NCBI GenBank assembly: GCA_016718805.1 | Contig: JADKCP010000001.1 | Location: 186,001-250,000, forward strand | Source: Bacteroidota bacterium | GTDB lineage: Bacteria > Bacteroidota > Bacteroidia > UBA4408 | Reading direction: 5' to 3' | Length of the DNA stretch: 64,000 nucleotides | In this document: positions 27,001-37,415 of the stretch, piece after piece | Layout of the letters: every line of letters begins with the position of its first letter | How positions within the stretch are numbered: the stretch's first letter is position 1 | Translations under genes and position numbers: made by a program | The notes under the pieces: model-generated | Seen by the model: only the letters and a program-made list of their open reading frames with translations | The model's database searches: none | What the model was told of the DNA's origin: nothing

Positions 27001-28757
27001 GAGTTTCAATGAATGCAGATTTAAATTTGGAAGGCGCTCTAACCTTAACAAATGGCGTATTTACTACAACAGGTTATACTTTTACTTTTTTATCTACACA
27101 AACTCAAACAGCGCGTATAGCTCCGGTTGCAAGCGGAAGCATTAGCGGCGATGTAACTATACAACGTTTTGTGCCAGGAGGCGATGCAGGATGGACTTTT
27201 ATAGGAATGCCAGCTACAGGTCGTACTATTGCTGATTGGACGGATGATATTACTACTTCTGGATTTACAGGTTCAACAACCGGAACGGGTACATTTATTA
27301 GTATTTATGGTTACGACGAAACTGTAGCAGGAAATGCTGACGCAAGTGCATCTTATGTTGCGGTTACGGATGCAAGTAATTCGGTTGATCCTAAAAAGGG
27401 ATATTTTGTTTATGTTGCTGACAATGCAACTACCGTTGCAGATAAAACGCTTGATATTACAGGTCCTGTATTAACCGGAACACAAACATTTAATGTTAGC
27501 TATACAGCAAATACAAGTGTTGATGAAGATGGTTGGAATTTAATTAGCAATCCTTATGTTTCTGCTATTGATTGGCTCTCGTTGAACTGGACCAAAACCA
27601 ATATTGACGATGCAATTTATATTTACGATACCGAAACACCACAGTATGTTGGATCGGTTGGAGGTGTTAGTTATAATGAAGGGAATGAAATTATTGCTTC
27701 ATCTCAAGCATTTTTTGTACACGCAAATGCAGCTAGTCCTGTGCTGTCTATTTCTGAAAATGCAAAAAGCACACTTAATCCTACTTATTACCGTAGCTCC
27801 TCAACCACTCCTAATGTATTGCGTTTACAATTAAGCGATGCCAACAGTGACTATGTTGATGAAACTGTTTTTCAAAGTAAAGTAGGCGCAAGCTCTAATT
27901 TTGACCGCTCTTTTGATGCCTACAAACTGTATAGTTTTGACCCAACTGTTGCGAACATCAGCACTAAAATGGGAGGAATAGAGTACGTTGTAAATTCTGT
28001 GGATGTGTTGAGCACGAATTTAGATTTAGATGTAAAAGTAAACGTACCAGTTGCAGGAACATTTACCATCAACTTTGTTGGTTTAGCGAATTACCGCAAT
28101 GGTGTTAGTTGCTTTACTTTTGAAGATAAATTAACACAAACAGTTATAGACTTATCAACGGATAGTAGTTACACTTTTACCTCAGCAATTGATACTGCTT
28201 CTGCATACTCTCGCTTTGTATTACATTTTGGTGTTGAAACCATTGTACCTTCAATGGCACCAAGTGCTACAACATTAAGTTATCCTGGAAATACAACAGT
28301 ATCGTTCACTAATAATAGTGCAGGAGCAACAACTTATAGCTGGAATTTTGGTGATGGCAGTCCACTTGAAACAGTGAGCAGCCCTAGCCATACATATACA
28401 GCACCGGGAACTTACACAGTTACTTTAACAGCTAGAAATGCCGCAGGATGCAGCGAAACTACCAATGTTGTAATAACTGTTGAAAATGTTACTTCTGTAA
28501 CAAATCTAGTTAGCAGCGAAAATATTAGTATTGGTAAAGATGCACAGGGAGTGTTTGCCAACTACAACTTTGCCGGAAAAACCAAGGTAAAAGTGAATAT
28601 TTTCAATACAATGGGAGAGCTAGTTGGTGAAACCCAAACAGCTTCGATACAAAATACTGGTCGCCTAGCAATTAAAACTCCTGAATTAGCAAAAGGAGTA
28701 TATACGATTGAGCTTCTTTTCGACAACAAAAAAATAACGAGAAAGCTTGATTTATAA
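24015..28757 (+). CDS. T9SS type A cargo: autotransporter-like beta-strand repeats, Ig/FN3-like domains, PKD
   Basis: A 1580-residue exported protein. Residues 1-32 (ending GLGQ) form a signal peptide. Residues 33-400 are Gly/Thr/Ser-rich beta-solenoid repeats, including the autotransporter-associated strand signature TLSGVNTYSGNTTITGGTLSL near 195-215. An Ig-like and a fibronectin-III-like region follow (about 370-770). A second WSGxxxNNWxDAxNW-type repeat block lies at about 780-1040. The module at about 1045-1270 (from TIQRFVPGG, with DGWNLISNPY) recurs in the next gene. A PKD domain is at about 1415-1490 (YSWNFGDGSP), and the last 85 residues form a type A T9SS domain (KGVYTIELLFDNKKITRKL). 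It is likely a surface adhesin or matrix protein. No enzyme motif is seen. A strong terminator follows. Confidence 0.88.
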   Translation: MKTVYSNKLQKLLLISIVTFILILNSKLGLGQTTFTWSGATSTTWLTAGNWSPSGPPNTTTSEAFFNNNTNAGTNGINMNGISGANSSIGCIHWGSSATTARTISNSSGTTGGTYTLNGMTINSIANTIIRNVSASTHTIAPGSSTGLIIGLGNATDNIIAVDGAGGITISSVISGSGKNLNKVGSGAGVLTLSGVNTYSGNTTITGGTLSLSTAGSIASSPNITIGSGATFNVTGLTTALSLGAGQTLKLSATGANTTGTLTVTNTKGLTLSAGGIAFTAYGGGGTSPLTVTGASAGALALNSSPVTITTSSTLAAGNYTIIAKGGSATGVTGTPGALTVNGSGTVGTNSLSVVSGELILTVTSATSNLTTSASTLTFGAQGVLTTSSSQTFNLSGALLSPASGNITITAPNTDWTVSSDNSSFGSTATIAYTGSGFTNVPVYVKFNPQTAGSKTGINITFSGGSVSSPPTVALTGTATVPTPTNGAASNIACTSFDANWSSVTGADNYRLDVSINSSFSATPTLASDGFENSLSSFTETTGTGTYSTGSTVSGTDLPGNSPYANSGTYGYGKTNGSVTITSSNINTTATSSNQMTFRLASFSVGSTGNGADVGDIATVEISPDGGTTYYSTVRVLGNGNAVWGYSATGIASTAYDGNGTPVDFSPAGGGVRTTDGYSTVTVTSLPSTTNLKVRITLLNNAASERWTIDDFIVSGSSTAFVTGYQDLSVGNVTTYPVNTNLTANTTYYYRVRAENNSVPSANSSTSSVLVTSSGVWIGSNSGSNNWFDAVNWCGTLPTASTDVSITSGTPFAPAITGSGAVAKSISIGSSATLDINGGDLTMAATGDITNDGTLSVGTSGTLDMVSNQVLGNGTVVINGTFKTSKAAGFSGSAGTAISNSIGSLTLGSSSTVDHTSAGGQSITAGNYANISNSGNGSRTLENGGTIAVSGAFSPGSGNYTTTNSTVLYNGTSAQTAVALAPSSKYNNLTINNAAGVSMNADLNLEGALTLTNGVFTTTGYTFTFLSTQTQTARIAPVASGSISGDVTIQRFVPGGDAGWTFIGMPATGRTIADWTDDITTSGFTGSTTGTGTFISIYGYDETVAGNADASASYVAVTDASNSVDPKKGYFVYVADNATTVADKTLDITGPVLTGTQTFNVSYTANTSVDEDGWNLISNPYVSAIDWLSLNWTKTNIDDAIYIYDTETPQYVGSVGGVSYNEGNEIIASSQAFFVHANAASPVLSISENAKSTLNPTYYRSSSTTPNVLRLQLSDANSDYVDETVFQSKVGASSNFDRSFDAYKLYSFDPTVANISTKMGGIEYVVNSVDVLSTNLDLDVKVNVPVAGTFTINFVGLANYRNGVSCFTFEDKLTQTVIDLSTDSSYTFTSAIDTASAYSRFVLHFGVETIVPSMAPSATTLSYPGNTTVSFTNNSAGATTYSWNFGDGSPLETVSSPSHTYTAPGTYTVTLTARNAAGCSETTNVVITVENVTSVTNLVSSENISIGKDAQGVFANYNFAGKTKVKVNIFNTMGELVGETQTASIQNTGRLAIKTPELAKGVYTIELLFDNKKITRKLDL

Positions 28758-28776
28758 GCAACAGAATTAATTTTGA

Positions 28777-28813
28777 AATGGGCGATACTGTTGCAGTGTC
28801 GCCCATTTTTTTT
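28777..28813 (+). terminator. Intrinsic terminator
   Basis: AATGGGCGATACT (28777-28789) pairs with AGTGTCGCCCATT (28795-28807) around the loop GTTGC with one mismatch or wobble, followed by a run of eight T. It separates the two tandem T9SS cargo genes into different transcripts. Confidence 0.88.
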
Positions 28814-29048
28814 GCTTATACTAATACCGATGAAGTTAGTAGAAAGATTACTTTGAAAGCTGTAAGCAAAAGCAAAAACATTTAGGAAATACAATTATCA
28901 ACAATGACCTGTTGTTAATATTTAACTATCAATGCATTAGAAAGTACAATATGAAATAAATTTACGGAAGTGTATTTTAATAGTTTAAACATTGTCTTTT
29001 CTGACAATTTATAAATAGCAAGAAGTACTAATCATTAAAGTGAGAAAA

Positions 29049-32000
29049 ATGCTGTCATTTTATTGTTGTAAGCGCCTTAAATTTAGTCTGGTTAAAACTA
29101 AAGTACTAGTTGTTTTTTTGTTTTTAAGCCAACAGCTATTTGCAACCAACTATTATTCCTATCAATCGGGTTTATGGAACAATCTTACTACATGGACGAC
29201 GGATCCTTCGGGCACAACATTGGTTGGTTCAGCTGTGCCAGCAAACACTGATAATGTTACCATTTTAGATGGCAAAACAGTTACTTTATCTGCCAATGTT
29301 ACCACTATCGGCAATTCAATAAACATTAAAGCTTTAGGCGTACTTAATATTTCTACCTTTCAAATCACTAACACTCTTACTTCTTTATCAGGATCGGGAT
29401 TGTTGCGTATTGCCTCTTCAACTTTTCCAACAGCCACCACCAATACATTTGTAGCAAGCGGTGGAGGAACAACGGAGTATTACAATTTTGGAGGCGCAGG
29501 AACAAATTTACCTACCCAAGCTATTTACAATAATTTGATTCTTAGCAATAGCACAGTAAGCAATGCAACTTTGCGTTTTAATAACCCTTCAAATCCTACA
29601 AATTATACCATTAACGGCAACTTAACTATAAGCCGTAGTTCAAGTGGAACGCTTACTCTTTTGTTTGGAAATGCAACTACCAATGTGATAAATGCAAGTG
29701 TAGGCGGGAATACCACAATTGGCAATGGATGTTCCATGCGTGTAGGGAATTTTAATGCCATTCACAACCTAAGTTTTAATGGCGATTTTACCAATAACGG
29801 AACTGTTCGTTTTACGAATCAAACATCGCCAGTTGTAAATGCATATTATACTGCAGCAATTACTACTACCGGTGCTGCTAATGTTACCTTTACCGGAACA
29901 TCGAACAACACGCTAAGTTGTAATGGTATTACCGATTTTTACGTTTTTAAATTAAATAAAGGGATAGATCAAACCTATACATTAACTGTAAACTCAACCA
30001 ATACCGCCAATTTTGCTTTGTATGGTCCAAACAATGGAGCTTCGCCAACCAAAGCATTTTATTTAATTGCAGGCACAATAAAACTTAATGCAAACATTAA
30101 TATACCGTCTTTAACAGAAGGAGGAATAGATTTTGGAATTCCAGAGACCTGTGCACTTTGGATAAACGGGGCTACTGTTTCAACAACCATTGTAGGACTA
30201 AATGGAACAGGTTATCAGGCGCTTTCTGTTTTCGGGCAAGTTAGAGTTAGTGACGGAAGCATGAGTTCTGGAGATGCAGCAGGTTTGGTTTGCTGGAGCA
30301 GTAATTCTCCCGAAATAATTGTGGAAGGAAGCGGGGTTTTGGATGTTTCTCAAATTTGGACAACAGCTGCTATAGGTACCGAAACTTATATACAAACAGG
30401 AGGAACAACCAACATTAGAGCGAATGGCGAAGTTCATGGCGGTCCTATGTTTCAGTTTAACAGCAGCAGCTCTGTTGTGAATATTTCAGGAGGTACGCTT
30501 AATTTTATAAATGGAATTTTTACTGCAGGTCAGGGGATTGACATACAATGTGCACCTGGCAATTATAGTATCACAGGAGGAACTATCAACATTAACGAAC
30601 CTTCAGGAACTAACTTTGGGATTAACTCAACCATTCCTTTTTATGATGTGAATATTAGTCGACAAAGCGGTGGAGCTACATCTACAGTTACCCTTTTAAA
30701 CACCAGTGCTTCCACAATAGTTGTACAAAACGACTTAGTACTAAATGCCAACACACTTTTAGATGCAGGTACGAATACGGTTAATTTGACTGTTGGAGGA
30801 AACTTTACACTTATCGCTGCATCAACTTATACACCCGGAAACACTAGCACAAATTTAAATGGAGCAGCTGCACAGCTGTTTAGTAACAACGGAACTATTA
30901 CCTCCGGGATGTATAACTTTACAATTTCAAAGACTTCCGGAACAGCTACTTTGGCTGGCACAGCAGCGGTATTTACAGTAAGAAATAATCTATCAATTAA
31001 TGCCGGAACATTAGCCGATGGTGGAAAAATAGTGGATGTGAAGGGCAATGTAATCAATTCAGGAACACATACTGGTTTGGGAAAAATTACCTTGTCGGGA
31101 ACAACTACACAAACCATCGGTGGGAGCGGAAATGGAATGTTTCAAAACATTGAGTTAAATAATACAAACGCTGCATCAGCTCCAATAAGCTTACTTTCTA
31201 ACCAAACAATAAATGGTACGCTAAGCTTAACCAGCAATAAGATTTTTGATATTGGAGTGTATAATTTATCGCTTGGAGCTTCCGCAACTATTGCAGGAGC
31301 TACCGGTGCTTCACGCTTTATTCGTACTGCAGGATTTCGTTCAGACGGAGGATTAAGCAAATCGTTTTCAACAACAACATTTACATTTCCTTTGGGAACA
31401 GCCTTGGATTATACTCCAGCTACCATTACTCTTAGTACTGCTCCAACCAGCTATGGAAGTGTAACCATGCGTCCGGTTGCTTCCGAACATCCCAATGTTA
31501 CCGTAAGTGGTCGTTCACTCACTTATTATTGGCGCACAACATCAAGTGGATTTGTTTTAGGTGCTGCAACTGTTCTGCAAAACTATACCTATCCACAGGC
31601 AGACGTAGTAGTGGGAGGGACTGTTACCGAGGCAGGATATGTTCCGGCGAAATTCAATGCGACAAGCCTTGTGTGGTCAAACACGACTTCTGCAGACATT
31701 AATACTGGTACAAATGTGATTACTTTTCAAGGGCCTACCTTTAATACTTCAATTGATGGTGATTTTACAGCAGGAGATAATAATCCAACCAATCCATTTG
31801 GAGCTGTACTAGTTTATTACAGCAGGGTAAATTCAGGAAATTGGGAGAGTGCAGCTTCATGGTCGGTTGATCAGGTTTTAAAATGGGGGGGTGCAGCCTC
31901 CGCAACAGTGCCAACAGCTGCAAGCCCTGTGGTTATTGGAAATGGGAGCACATACAATCACACCATTACAGTTACTGCCAATGCAAAAGTTTGCGGAAGC

Positions 32001-35000
32001 GTAGAAATAGGTCAAGGTTCAATACTCAATTTGGGCACAACCACCGGTCACAATTTTAATACTTATATGAGTGGCGCAGCTGTTGGCAAGGGCACACTAA
32101 GAATTTCATCGGCAGCAGCTACTGCGCAATTTCCGGCCGGAGATTTTGGACTATTTCTTGGAAACCCAGGGGGAACAGTTGAGTATTTTAATACTGCAGC
32201 ACAAGACTTTACTATTCCGGTAACTTCCAATGCCCCTTCCTCAGTACCATTGGCAAATTATTATAAATTAGTACTTAGTCCAACTACCGGAAGAACAATT
32301 ACACTTCCCAACAGAGATCTTACTATCTACAATAACCTCGAAATTAAGGGGGCATCGGCAACAGCCCGAGCATTGATAAACGGCGCTGCTACCCAAAACT
32401 TAACGGTAAATGCCAATTTGATTGTAACATCAGGAAACTTACAATTCCAAAATGTGAACCTTCAAAACCTTACAATAGTAGGTGATGTGAATGTTTTAGC
32501 AGGAGCAATTTTTGATGTAGCGAATGCCGGTGCCGGTGTGAATAATTCGCTTACGATAAACGGTAACCTTAGTAATAATGGAATATTTGATATGCGCACA
32601 AGCGCTACACGTTTGTGTAATGTAGTTTTTACCGGAAGTGCGAACACGTCGATAACCGGTACAACAGGAACGCTTACCGAATTTAATTTAATCAGCGTGG
32701 ATAAGGGCACAAATCAAACGCCTGTGCTCAATGTAGATGTAGCAGGCACACTAACAACGCTTTCTGACAGCTGGCTTACATTGATAAACGGAACTTTTCA
32801 GTTTTCGAAAGCAGCAACGCTTACCTTGACCAATGTAGGAGGAAATACTTTTTCGATACCACCAACGGCGATGCTTTCGGTGAACAATTCAGCTGCTTTT
32901 GTAAATATTGGATATGTTGGAAATGATGGAGCTGATTTGCTTTTAGCAGGAAAATTAAAAATTAGTTCAGGTACTGTTTTCGTTGGTAATACAGCCAATG
33001 CAAACAACAATGACATTGAATATTCAGGAGCAGGATTTCCTGAAATAGAACTTCTAGGTGGCACACTACATGTAAATGGCCAAATCCGCAAAAGTATAAT
33101 TTCTACTGCCGGTTCATTGGTTTACAAACAATCAGGAAATAGTGCAGTGATTATTTATGGTCAGAACCAATTGGCTACCAAATCAAAATTACAAATCAAT
33201 TCGCCAGGCTCGGTATTTAACATGAGTGGAACATCTACCTTAACGTTAATTCGCGGAGGTGGAACTACCTATCAAGATTTATACTTACAAGCAGCATCTT
33301 CAACAGTAAGTGGTGGAACAATACAACTCGGAAACACTTCAACTCCTGCAGGAACTACGTTTTTAGTGAATTGCATAAACCCACTTTACAATTTAGTAAT
33401 AGATGCTACAACAACTACAAAAACAGCACAATTGGCGGTTAATGCATTGCAGCTCGGGAATGATTTAACAATTAACGGTAATTCAGTTTTTAATACCAAT
33501 GGACTTGCTGTTACCATAGGAAGAAACTTGTTGAATAATAACACTTCTGCAACGATCGGTTTGTCAGTTGGAGGTTACAGACCCATAACAGCCAATCAGA
33601 CAACCACTTTTAACAGCGCATTAGCAAATCAAACCATTAGTGGGCTTGCTGGTAATCTTACCAATTTTTCGAACTTAGTTATTGCAAATACTTTTTTGGG
33701 TGGGATTGTGAGTGCTTCAACCAATACAGCAGTGCGTGTAAACTCAACATTAACAATAAGCTCAGGAGTTTTTTCGGATGGGGCAAATTCAATCGATGTG
33801 GTTGGCAATATAGTTAACAACTCAACGCACACTAGCAGTGGTGCGGGAAGATTGAACTTAGTTGGAACTAGCAATCAAAGTATTTCAGGAAATGGCTTGG
33901 GCGTATTTGGAAATCTCACCTTAAACAATACGAGCGGAGCAACTATGTTGGCTAGCAGTACAATTAATGGTACACTTAATTTTAACGTGAATTGCACGTT
34001 TAACATAAATGATCGCTTGCTTACGTTTGGAACAGCTGCCACAATTGTAGGATTTAATGCAAGTAGGTATATAGAAACCAATGGAGTAGCAACAGATTTA
34101 GGTGTTAGAAAGAACTTTAATTCGGGTGCCGGCAGCTTTACGTTCGCTGTTGGGGTTTTGCCTAAATATACACCGGCTACTATTACACTTACAACAAATA
34201 CAGCAGCAGGTAACATTACAGTTAAGCCAATAAACTCAAAACATCCCGGAACTACAGACGCTTTAGCTAAGGAATTAGCTTTTTATTGGAATGTAACGAG
34301 TACCGGATTTGCGGGTGTTACGGCAAATCATACTTATACTTATGTACAAAGCGATGTTTTTGGAACTGAGGCCAATTATGTAACGGGAAGAAATTTAAGC
34401 GGATTATGGACACCTTTAAATGGTATACCAGCAACAGTTAATACGGTTTCGAATACGCTTAGCCTAACGGGTGTAAATTATTTATTAGGCGATTTTACAG
34501 CCGGAGAAGCATCGGAGTTTGCAGCTCCCTTGACTTATTACAGCCGTGTTTTACGAACCAGTAACAACTGGAACAATACCAGTGGAGACACCTGGAGCAC
34601 AGATCCTGTTTTGCAGCACAATGGACCTGCTGTTGGCACTTTCCCATCTACCTTTAATGCTGTTTCTATAGCTGCCAGCCATACAATAATTGCAAATGGA
34701 GATTTTAGAAAGTGTGCCACGCTTAATTTGCAGGGAACGTTAGATTTAAGCAATAATGTAGGACATGATTTAGGGGTGGTTAGTGGAACCGGTGTACTCA
34801 AGATTGCTTCAACTCCGAGTAATTTTTATGCCTTGCCAAGCGGAAACTTCTCGGCTTTTGTTGCATCCGGTGCAGGTACTTTTGAATTTAGTACAGCAAC
34901 TTCAGCAACGCTTCCTCTAATTGCACAATACAACAACCTAAGCTTTACAGGAAGCGGAACTAGTATTTTGGCAAATACAGATTTGGTAATAAATGGAAAT

Positions 35001-37415
35001 TTAAATAACAGTGCCGGCACTATTGATAACTCTGTGAATAACCGAAACATTGATTTATATGGGAATTGGACAAATACCGGGATTAGTTTTATACCGGGGA
35101 CCGGCACTCTTAGCTTAAAGGGGAGCGGTACACAAACATTGATGCGCACAGGAGGAGAGCAGTTATATAATTTAACAATTGGAGGGAGTGGAACGAAAAT
35201 GCTGGGCAGCTCAATTATGCTGAACAACGATTTAGTTTTGAATAGTAGTTTGGATGCAGATGTGCTTGGTAATTATTCAATTGATATTAAAGGAAATTGG
35301 TCAAATACCGGCACATTTATTCCGCAACAAGGAGAAGTAAGTTTTGTTGGAAATACAGCTCAAACAATCAATGGATCAACTACGTTTTTTGACTTAACCA
35401 TTAACAATACCTCAGGCGGTGTAAGTATATTGGGAGGTGCGCAAAATATGGCAGGAGGGCTCGATTTAGTGTCTGGAACTTTTATTACAACCGGACAAAG
35501 TTTTACCTTGCTTTCGAGCTCATCCGCGACTGCTCGCATAAAGCCGGTAACAGGAGGAAACTTAATTGGAAATGTAACGATGCAGCGGTATTTGCCTACA
35601 ACAGTTCCCGGTTGGTTTTTATTAGGTTCTCCGCTTCAAAATACTGTGATAGAAGACTGGGATGACAATTTGGTAACTTCCGGTTTTCCGGGATCGGATG
35701 GTAGTGCAGCCGGTTTTATCTCAATTTACAACTACGATGAAACTGTGGGTGGTACATTAGATAATCCTTCGGCATATTTAGCGGCAACAAACTCTACCAA
35801 TACAACACCTATTGGAAAAGGGTTTTGGATATGGTTGGCCGATGATTTAGTTTCATTTAGTGGACGCGCAATTGACGTTGTGGGTCCACCCATGATTGGA
35901 AGCGTTAATTTAAACGTAAGCTATACTAACAGTGCCGGAATTAGTAACGACGGGTGGAATTTAATTTCAAACCCTTATTGTTCAACTATTGATTGGAACG
36001 ATTTGTCGTGGACAAAAACAAACATGGACAATGCGACATACATTTACCATGGTACCAACCAGCAATATGCTAGCTATGTGGCCGGAGTAGGAACTAATGG
36101 AGGAAGTCAATTTATTCCATCATCGCAAGGTTTTTATGTTAAAGCGAATGCAGCTGCTCCGGTTTTAATTGCTCAAGAAACGGTAAAATCTGCTGCCAAT
36201 CCCGCTTATTTAAAGACATCAGCAGCTAGCAGCACCACGAATTCGGAACTACTTTATGTGAGATGTGTAGGAAACAATTTTGAAGATGAAACAGCTTTGC
36301 GCTTTAACAACAATGCAACAATGGGTTTCGATTCAGAGTGGGATGCAGTTAAACTATTTAGTGACAATCCACAAAATATAAGCTTATCAACACGAATTAC
36401 CAATCAGGATTATTCAATAAATTCAATACCAAGCGGATACTCTACCTTGCAAATTCCATTAAGAACCAAAGTAGGAGTTAGTGGAACCTACACTTTGACC
36501 TTTAGCGGTATTTCAAATTTTTCAGGCTTCACTTGTATAAGTTTGGAAGACACTTATACCGGAATTAGTACCGATTTAAAAGCACAAAATGTTTATACCG
36601 TGCAGCTTTCGGACACTTCCGATAAGCCTCAGTATGTGATTCATTTTACGAAAGTGGCAACCGCAACGGCCATTCCAACTTTATGTGGCACCGGAGCAAG
36701 CGGCAAAATAATTTTAGAAGGAGCAGCTGGTTCTAGTTACACACTAAGTAACCCTCAAGGAAGTATCTTGTACAGTACTACGAATTTTTCAGGTTTAGAT
36801 ACACTCGGCAACTTAACAGCAGGGAGCTATCTTTTGTTAATGAATGATTCTGCCTCACAATGTCAAACTTTGGCCGACACGATTGAAGTTTTAGCTGGAC
36901 CTTCCTTGGCTGTATCGTTTGTTAGTAGTGCTTTAGTAGCAATTCCCGGACAACTATTGTCATTTACAAACCAATCTTTTGGTGCGACTACTTATAGTTG
37001 GGTGTTCGGAGATAGCAGTGCAATCGCTACTTCGGCAAATCCTACTCATAGTTATTTAAGTCCAGGGCAATATGTTGTTACGTTATCGGCATCAAACAAT
37101 TATGGATGTACTAAAACAAGCTCAATCGCAATCCTAATTCAAAATCCTACTACAGTTCAAAACCTTGCTTACACTAACGGAATCAACATCCTTACAGACG
37201 AACTAGGGAATTATTTGCAGTACTCTTTTACAAAAAATACTAATGTAAGTATTAATTGTTACAATGCTTTGGGCGAAAAAATTGGTAAAACAATCCACAC
37301 TACTTTGAACAATCAAGGCATTTTTCCATTAGAACTTTCAGCATCCTCAAAAGGTTTTTACACGGTAGAACTACTTTTTGACGGTCAAAAAAGGGTTCAA
37401 AAAATTATTCGCTAA
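29049..37415 (+). CDS. Giant T9SS type A cargo built from about three repeated beta-solenoid blocks, with PKD
   Basis: A protein of about 2788 residues. A signal segment at residues 15-33 ends LFA. The body is Asn/Thr/Gly-rich, solenoid-like, in large blocks. Each opens with a YYS ... W-x(2-6)-TW/SW ... VP...VxIxxG motif near residues 33, 922 and 1828. The first two close with a 'YTPATITL ... GDFTAG' module (about 785-915 and 1710-1825). Next comes the TMQRYLPTTVPGW / DGWNLISNPY module (about 2180-2390) shared with the upstream neighbour, a PKD domain (about 2630-2695, YSWVFGDSS) and an 85-residue type A T9SS domain (KGFYTVELLFDGQKRVQKI). It is probably a surface or matrix protein. The function is unknown. 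The ATG at 29049 is preferred; an in-frame GTG at 29040 would add only three residues. Confidence 0.87.
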   Translation: MLSFYCCKRLKFSLVKTKVLVVFLFLSQQLFATNYYSYQSGLWNNLTTWTTDPSGTTLVGSAVPANTDNVTILDGKTVTLSANVTTIGNSINIKALGVLNISTFQITNTLTSLSGSGLLRIASSTFPTATTNTFVASGGGTTEYYNFGGAGTNLPTQAIYNNLILSNSTVSNATLRFNNPSNPTNYTINGNLTISRSSSGTLTLLFGNATTNVINASVGGNTTIGNGCSMRVGNFNAIHNLSFNGDFTNNGTVRFTNQTSPVVNAYYTAAITTTGAANVTFTGTSNNTLSCNGITDFYVFKLNKGIDQTYTLTVNSTNTANFALYGPNNGASPTKAFYLIAGTIKLNANINIPSLTEGGIDFGIPETCALWINGATVSTTIVGLNGTGYQALSVFGQVRVSDGSMSSGDAAGLVCWSSNSPEIIVEGSGVLDVSQIWTTAAIGTETYIQTGGTTNIRANGEVHGGPMFQFNSSSSVVNISGGTLNFINGIFTAGQGIDIQCAPGNYSITGGTININEPSGTNFGINSTIPFYDVNISRQSGGATSTVTLLNTSASTIVVQNDLVLNANTLLDAGTNTVNLTVGGNFTLIAASTYTPGNTSTNLNGAAAQLFSNNGTITSGMYNFTISKTSGTATLAGTAAVFTVRNNLSINAGTLADGGKIVDVKGNVINSGTHTGLGKITLSGTTTQTIGGSGNGMFQNIELNNTNAASAPISLLSNQTINGTLSLTSNKIFDIGVYNLSLGASATIAGATGASRFIRTAGFRSDGGLSKSFSTTTFTFPLGTALDYTPATITLSTAPTSYGSVTMRPVASEHPNVTVSGRSLTYYWRTTSSGFVLGAATVLQNYTYPQADVVVGGTVTEAGYVPAKFNATSLVWSNTTSADINTGTNVITFQGPTFNTSIDGDFTAGDNNPTNPFGAVLVYYSRVNSGNWESAASWSVDQVLKWGGAASATVPTAASPVVIGNGSTYNHTITVTANAKVCGSVEIGQGSILNLGTTTGHNFNTYMSGAAVGKGTLRISSAAATAQFPAGDFGLFLGNPGGTVEYFNTAAQDFTIPVTSNAPSSVPLANYYKLVLSPTTGRTITLPNRDLTIYNNLEIKGASATARALINGAATQNLTVNANLIVTSGNLQFQNVNLQNLTIVGDVNVLAGAIFDVANAGAGVNNSLTINGNLSNNGIFDMRTSATRLCNVVFTGSANTSITGTTGTLTEFNLISVDKGTNQTPVLNVDVAGTLTTLSDSWLTLINGTFQFSKAATLTLTNVGGNTFSIPPTAMLSVNNSAAFVNIGYVGNDGADLLLAGKLKISSGTVFVGNTANANNNDIEYSGAGFPEIELLGGTLHVNGQIRKSIISTAGSLVYKQSGNSAVIIYGQNQLATKSKLQINSPGSVFNMSGTSTLTLIRGGGTTYQDLYLQAASSTVSGGTIQLGNTSTPAGTTFLVNCINPLYNLVIDATTTTKTAQLAVNALQLGNDLTINGNSVFNTNGLAVTIGRNLLNNNTSATIGLSVGGYRPITANQTTTFNSALANQTISGLAGNLTNFSNLVIANTFLGGIVSASTNTAVRVNSTLTISSGVFSDGANSIDVVGNIVNNSTHTSSGAGRLNLVGTSNQSISGNGLGVFGNLTLNNTSGATMLASSTINGTLNFNVNCTFNINDRLLTFGTAATIVGFNASRYIETNGVATDLGVRKNFNSGAGSFTFAVGVLPKYTPATITLTTNTAAGNITVKPINSKHPGTTDALAKELAFYWNVTSTGFAGVTANHTYTYVQSDVFGTEANYVTGRNLSGLWTPLNGIPATVNTVSNTLSLTGVNYLLGDFTAGEASEFAAPLTYYSRVLRTSNNWNNTSGDTWSTDPVLQHNGPAVGTFPSTFNAVSIAASHTIIANGDFRKCATLNLQGTLDLSNNVGHDLGVVSGTGVLKIASTPSNFYALPSGNFSAFVASGAGTFEFSTATSATLPLIAQYNNLSFTGSGTSILANTDLVINGNLNNSAGTIDNSVNNRNIDLYGNWTNTGISFIPGTGTLSLKGSGTQTLMRTGGEQLYNLTIGGSGTKMLGSSIMLNNDLVLNSSLDADVLGNYSIDIKGNWSNTGTFIPQQGEVSFVGNTAQTINGSTTFFDLTINNTSGGVSILGGAQNMAGGLDLVSGTFITTGQSFTLLSSSSATARIKPVTGGNLIGNVTMQRYLPTTVPGWFLLGSPLQNTVIEDWDDNLVTSGFPGSDGSAAGFISIYNYDETVGGTLDNPSAYLAATNSTNTTPIGKGFWIWLADDLVSFSGRAIDVVGPPMIGSVNLNVSYTNSAGISNDGWNLISNPYCSTIDWNDLSWTKTNMDNATYIYHGTNQQYASYVAGVGTNGGSQFIPSSQGFYVKANAAAPVLIAQETVKSAANPAYLKTSAASSTTNSELLYVRCVGNNFEDETALRFNNNATMGFDSEWDAVKLFSDNPQNISLSTRITNQDYSINSIPSGYSTLQIPLRTKVGVSGTYTLTFSGISNFSGFTCISLEDTYTGISTDLKAQNVYTVQLSDTSDKPQYVIHFTKVATATAIPTLCGTGASGKIILEGAAGSSYTLSNPQGSILYSTTNFSGLDTLGNLTAGSYLLLMNDSASQCQTLADTIEVLAGPSLAVSFVSSALVAIPGQLLSFTNQSFGATTYSWVFGDSSAIATSANPTHSYLSPGQYVVTLSASNNYGCTKTSSIAILIQNPTTVQNLAYTNGINILTDELGNYLQYSFTKNTNVSINCYNALGEKIGKTIHTTLNNQGIFPLELSASSKGFYTVELLFDGQKRVQKIIR

